Source: Alphaproteobacteria bacterium
GTDB lineage: Bacteria > Pseudomonadota > Alphaproteobacteria > Micropepsales > Micropepsaceae
DNA: 7,673 bases
Assembly (NCBI GenBank): GCA_947455695.1
Contig: CANGRN010000049.1
Span: forward strand, 1 to 7,673
Direction: 5' to 3'
The notes under the pieces were generated by a model that ran no database searches, was not told the origin of the DNA, and saw only the letters and a program-made list of their open reading frames with translations. This document shows, in pieces, positions 1 to 7,673 of the stretch (positions are counted from its first letter, which is position 1; every line of letters starts with the position of its first letter). A program made the translations under genes and the position numbers.

Positions 1-1173
1 ATCCAGGAGCAGAAGCGCGACCTGAGCTTCAAGATCACCCAGGAAGTAAACCGTCTGGCCGCCAGCGCCGCCAACGACGTGCTGGTGGCGCGCGCCCAGC
101 TGAACTCGCTGCAAGGCAGCCTGGGCGGCACCGAAGGCACCGCGCGCACCCAGAACATGGCGCGGGTGCAGTTGCAGGCGATGGAATCCAACGCCAACTC
201 CACCCGGCTGCAATACGAAGCTTTTGTCCAGCGCCTGCGCCAGAGCCAGAACATGGACGATGTGCAGGTGCCCGAAAGCCGCATCATTTCCAACGCCTCG
301 GTGCCCACGCATCCGGCCGGGCCCAAGCGCATGCTGATCCTGGGCGCCTCGCTGCCGCTGGGCCTGCTGCTGGGCATACTGGCGGCGCTGATCGTCGAAA
401 AACTGGGGCCCATGATGCCGGTCCGGGTCAATGGCAACCGGCGCGCAACCATCGTCCCGCCCATCCCGCGCCCCATGCCGCGCGGCGCAAAGCCCAAATC
501 GCCGGTCGCGGTGTGGAGCGGCCCGCCGATCCTGGGCGAGATCAACGACACCGCCCAGCTGCGCGCTGCCGATTTCGTGCTGGATTATCCGGCCAGCAAA
601 TATTCCCACGCCATGGCAGGGCTGGTGCGCCAGCTGGAAGCCAGGGACGGCGAAGGCGCCGCCATCGTCGCCGTGACCTCGATCGACAGCGGCGAAAGCC
701 GCAGCGCCATCGCCGTCAGCCTGGCGCGCGCCGCATCCAAGATGGGCAAGAAGGCGATCATCGTGGATTGCGCGCCCCAGCGCCTGTCGTCCCGAGCCAT
801 CAACGCGACCGTGAAGACTGGCCTGTATGACGTGCTGACCGGATCGGTGCCGCTGAACCAGGCGCTGGCCAAGGATCCGCGCGGGGAAACCTATCTGCTG
901 GCCACGCCCAAGCGGCCCAAGAATGCCGTCACCATGTTCCAGTCGCGCCCGATGGAGCGGCTGGTCTCGGTCCTGCGCGGCGGGGCCGACTTTGTGGTGA
1001 TCGATTGTGGACCCGTCGGCCAGGGCTCGAATGCGCCGGTGATCGCGCGGCTGGCCGATGCCACCGTGCTGGTCTCCAAGCGCCAGGCGCTGCAAAGCCC
1101 GCTGATCGCCAAGGCGGCGCAGGTGCTGGAAAGCGCCAAGGCGGCGCCCTTGGGCATCGTCATTACAAAATAA
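1..1173 (+). CDS. Polysaccharide co-polymerase (Wzz/GumC/Wzc-like) with degenerate BY-kinase-like domain, 5' partial
   Basis: The reading frame is open from the first base, so the 5' end lies outside the window; 390 codons and the TAA stop are visible. Residues 1-100 (visible numbering) are Ala/Gln/Arg-rich and helical, as in the periplasmic coiled coil of GNVR/Wzz proteins. A short Pro-containing stretch (VPTHPAGPKR) leads into one hydrophobic membrane segment at about 110-133. A Pro-rich linker (about 150-176) then leads to a cytoplasmic P-loop domain. This order is that of inner-membrane proteins that control polymerisation and export of exopolysaccharide or capsule. The nucleotide-binding motifs are imperfect: the Walker A position reads GESRS (231-235) with Arg234 instead of Lys, the A' motif reads AIIVDCAPQR (Asp256), and the Walker B reads FVVIDCGP (Asp335). 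The protein ends at PLGIVITK without the C-terminal tyrosine cluster of active BY-kinases. It may therefore be a non-catalytic member; this is inference. An ATG or GTG inside the frame (for example GTG at 79) is not the true start. Confidence 0.82.
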   Translation: MQEQKRDLSFKITQEVNRLAASAANDVLVARAQLNSLQGSLGGTEGTARTQNMARVQLQAMESNANSTRLQYEAFVQRLRQSQNMDDVQVPESRIISNASVPTHPAGPKRMLILGASLPLGLLLGILAALIVEKLGPMMPVRVNGNRRATIVPPIPRPMPRGAKPKSPVAVWSGPPILGEINDTAQLRAADFVLDYPASKYSHAMAGLVRQLEARDGEGAAIVAVTSIDSGESRSAIAVSLARAASKMGKKAIIVDCAPQRLSSRAINATVKTGLYDVLTGSVPLNQALAKDPRGETYLLATPKRPKNAVTMFQSRPMERLVSVLRGGADFVVIDCGPVGQGSNAPVIARLADATVLVSKRQALQSPLIAKAAQVLESAKAAPLGIVITK

Positions 1174-1176
1174 TCA

Positions 1177-1196
1177 GCGCGGCAACTCCGCCGCGC
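1177..1196 (-). terminator. Stem-loop between convergent genes, probable gltBD terminator
   Basis: A perfect 7-bp stem (GCGCGGC / GCCGCGC) with a 6-nt loop fills the 24-bp gap between two convergent stop codons. Read on the minus strand it follows the gltD TGA directly and continues into TGATTATTTTG, a weak but T-rich tail, so it fits a factor-independent terminator for gltBD. On the plus strand no T tract follows, so termination of the polysaccharide gene here is less certain. Confidence 0.62.
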
Positions 1197-1197
1197 G

Positions 1198-2649
<1,452 letters not shown>

Positions 2650-2654
2650 GTCTC

Positions 2655-7277
<4,623 letters not shown>

Positions 7278-7334
7278 TTCAACCCCAACCGTGCATTCAG
7301 ACACGTCTTCCCCGCCCCCTTGCGGAAGGCCATG

Positions 7335-7357
7335 GAAACGTTCGTTTCTTATAAGAA
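7335..7357 (-). promoter_or_regulatory. Candidate gltB promoter -10 region with two overlapping palindromes
   Basis: On the minus strand TATAAG (7353 down to 7348) matches five of six bases of the -10 consensus and would place transcription start near 7341, about 60 nt before the gltB ATG. No good -35 element is seen 16-18 nt upstream, so the promoter may need an activator. The -10 lies inside the perfect 12-bp palindrome TTCTTATAAGAA (7346-7357). A second dyad, GAAACG-TT-CGTTTC (7335-7348), overlaps it and covers the expected start site. Either dyad could be an operator, but neither matches a regulator site I can name. Confidence 0.33.
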
Positions 7358-7383
7358 TTACCCAGCATCGAAACACGCCACCA

Positions 7384-7411
7384 GTTGCGGCGCAACATGC
7401 CAGTGTTGCGC
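7384..7411. repeat. Double dyad of GTTGCG/CGCAAC in the gltB-imuA divergent region
   Basis: Three copies of one hexamer occur in 28 bp. GTTGCG-G-CGCAAC (7384-7396) is a perfect palindrome with a 1-nt centre. GCGCAACA-N6-TGTTGCGC (7390-7397 and 7404-7411) is a perfect 8-bp inverted repeat that shares the middle copy. The two direct GTTGCG copies start 21 bp apart, about two helical turns, so a bound protein would meet both on the same face. If gltB transcription starts near 7341 the block lies at about -43 to -70, a usual place for an activator. The bases are seen; the regulatory role is inferred and the regulator is unknown. Confidence 0.45.
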
Positions 7412-7465
7412 GCAGTAAATGCTTAGCCATGCAATTTGAGAGTGATTCACAACAAGTGGCCCGCC

Positions 7466-7496
7466 TTGACTCCCCCGAGGGGCGGAGCATTATAGA
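7466..7496 (+). promoter_or_regulatory. Candidate imuA promoter
   Basis: TTGACT (7466-7471) matches five of six bases of the -35 consensus. Two weak -10 candidates follow: CATTAT (7488-7493, 16-nt spacer) and TATAGA (7491-7496, 19-nt spacer). Transcription would then start at about 7500-7504, on or next to the imuA ATG. The LexA box begins at 7495 and overlaps the end of the second -10 candidate, which fits direct repression. Confidence 0.42.
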
Positions 7497-7509
7497 ACAT
7501 AACATGAAC
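7495..7509 (+). promoter_or_regulatory. LexA (SOS) box, GAAC-N7-GAAC
   Basis: GAAC at 7495-7498 and GAAC at 7506-7509 are separated by exactly 7 nt. This is the complement of GTTC-N7-GTTC, the direct-repeat SOS box established for alphaproteobacterial LexA. It stands at the start of an imuA-like gene, a common SOS target, which supports the call. The box covers the proposed start codon (7504-7506) and should block transcription initiation until DNA damage triggers LexA self-cleavage. Confidence 0.8.
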
Positions 7510-7673
7510 AATCCAGAAAAAATCGCGGAATTGCGCCATTTTCTAGCGCGCTATGACCTGCCCCGGGACCGGCCGCCGCTGCCATTGGGGGATTCACAGG
7601 CCGATGCGGTTTTGGGCGGGGGACTGCGACCTGGTGCCCTGCATGAAGTCTTTGCCGGGAACTGGAGCGCCGG
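7504..7673 (+). CDS. imuA: ImuA-like SOS mutagenesis protein (RecA/SulA-like), 3' partial
   Basis: Only 56 codons and two further bases are inside the window. The visible protein starts [20 protein letters not shown], a short helical N terminus. It continues with [19 protein letters not shown] at residues 34-52, the Gly-rich segment followed by GALHEV that is typical near the N terminus of ImuA proteins (RecA-like P-loop fold). In many bacteria ImuA works with ImuB and the DnaE2 polymerase in error-prone translesion synthesis after damage. The overlapping SOS box supports this identity. No Shine-Dalgarno sequence stands at the normal distance; the nearest, CGGAG at 7483-7487, is 16 nt away. 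An in-frame ATG at 7429 would add 25 residues but would place promoter and operator inside the gene, so 7504 is preferred. Whether imuB and dnaE2 follow cannot be seen. Confidence 0.8.
   Translation, partial: MNNPEKIAELRHFLARYDLPRDRPPLPLGDSQADAVLGGGLRPGALHEVFAGNWSA

Noticed and set aside
7381..7440. A possible sigma-54 promoter or NtrC site for gltB on the minus strand.
   Set aside because: TGGC and TTGC elements are present, but not with the GG-N10-GC spacing that a -24/-12 promoter needs. No clear NtrC dyad is visible.
7473..7482. A small CCCC-GA-GGGG hairpin in the imuA promoter spacer.
   Set aside because: Four-bp arms with a 2-nt loop are too short to support a hairpin, and such a pattern is expected by chance in GC-rich DNA.
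7429..7503. A longer imuA from the in-frame ATG at 7429.
   Set aside because: No Shine-Dalgarno sequence precedes it, and it would put the promoter and LexA box inside the coding region. ImuA proteins normally begin close to the helix seen from 7504. It cannot be fully excluded.
7278..7511. A 78-residue upstream extension of gltB, including an ATG at 7428-7430.
   Set aside because: The extension is Cys/Arg-rich and unlike GltB propeptides. It would cover the gltB -10 candidate, the dyads and the SOS box. It is open probably by chance.

Overview
The window is GC-rich bacterial chromosome and most likely comes from an alphaproteobacterium. Three things suggest this: the style of the GltB and GltD proteins, an imuA-like gene start, and a GAAC-N7-GAAC SOS box, which is the form of LexA operator known from Alphaproteobacteria. 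The genus cannot be fixed from the sequence alone.

Layout. (1) 1-1173, plus strand: the 3' part of a Wzz/GumC/Wzc-like polysaccharide co-polymerase with a fused P-loop (BY-kinase-like) domain. Its 5' end lies outside the window. (2) 1174-1197: a 24-bp convergent gap holding a 7-bp GC stem-loop, probably the terminator of the gltBD operon. (3) 1198-2649, minus: gltD, the small subunit of NADPH-dependent glutamate synthase. (4) 2655-7277, minus: gltB, the large subunit, read before gltD in one operon with only 5 nt between them. (5) 7278-7503: a 226-bp divergent regulatory region with several dyads, a candidate gltB -10 element and a candidate imuA promoter. (6) 7504 to the end, plus: the first 56 codons of an imuA-like SOS mutagenesis gene whose start codon lies inside a LexA box.

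How the genes work. GltB and GltD together form glutamate synthase (GOGAT), which makes two glutamates from glutamine and 2-oxoglutarate with electrons from NADPH. Every key motif I looked for is present. The neighbours belong to unrelated processes: export or polymerisation of a surface polysaccharide on one side, and the DNA-damage response on the other.

Most of the window is ordinary core metabolism, and I see no undescribed multi-gene system. The points worth a second look are the degenerate P-loop of the polysaccharide protein (Arg where the Walker A Lys should be), the LexA box that covers the imuA start codon (possible leaderless mRNA), the dyads upstream of gltB, and the uncertain gltB start. 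No RNA genes, insertion sequences, CRISPR arrays or attachment sites were seen.
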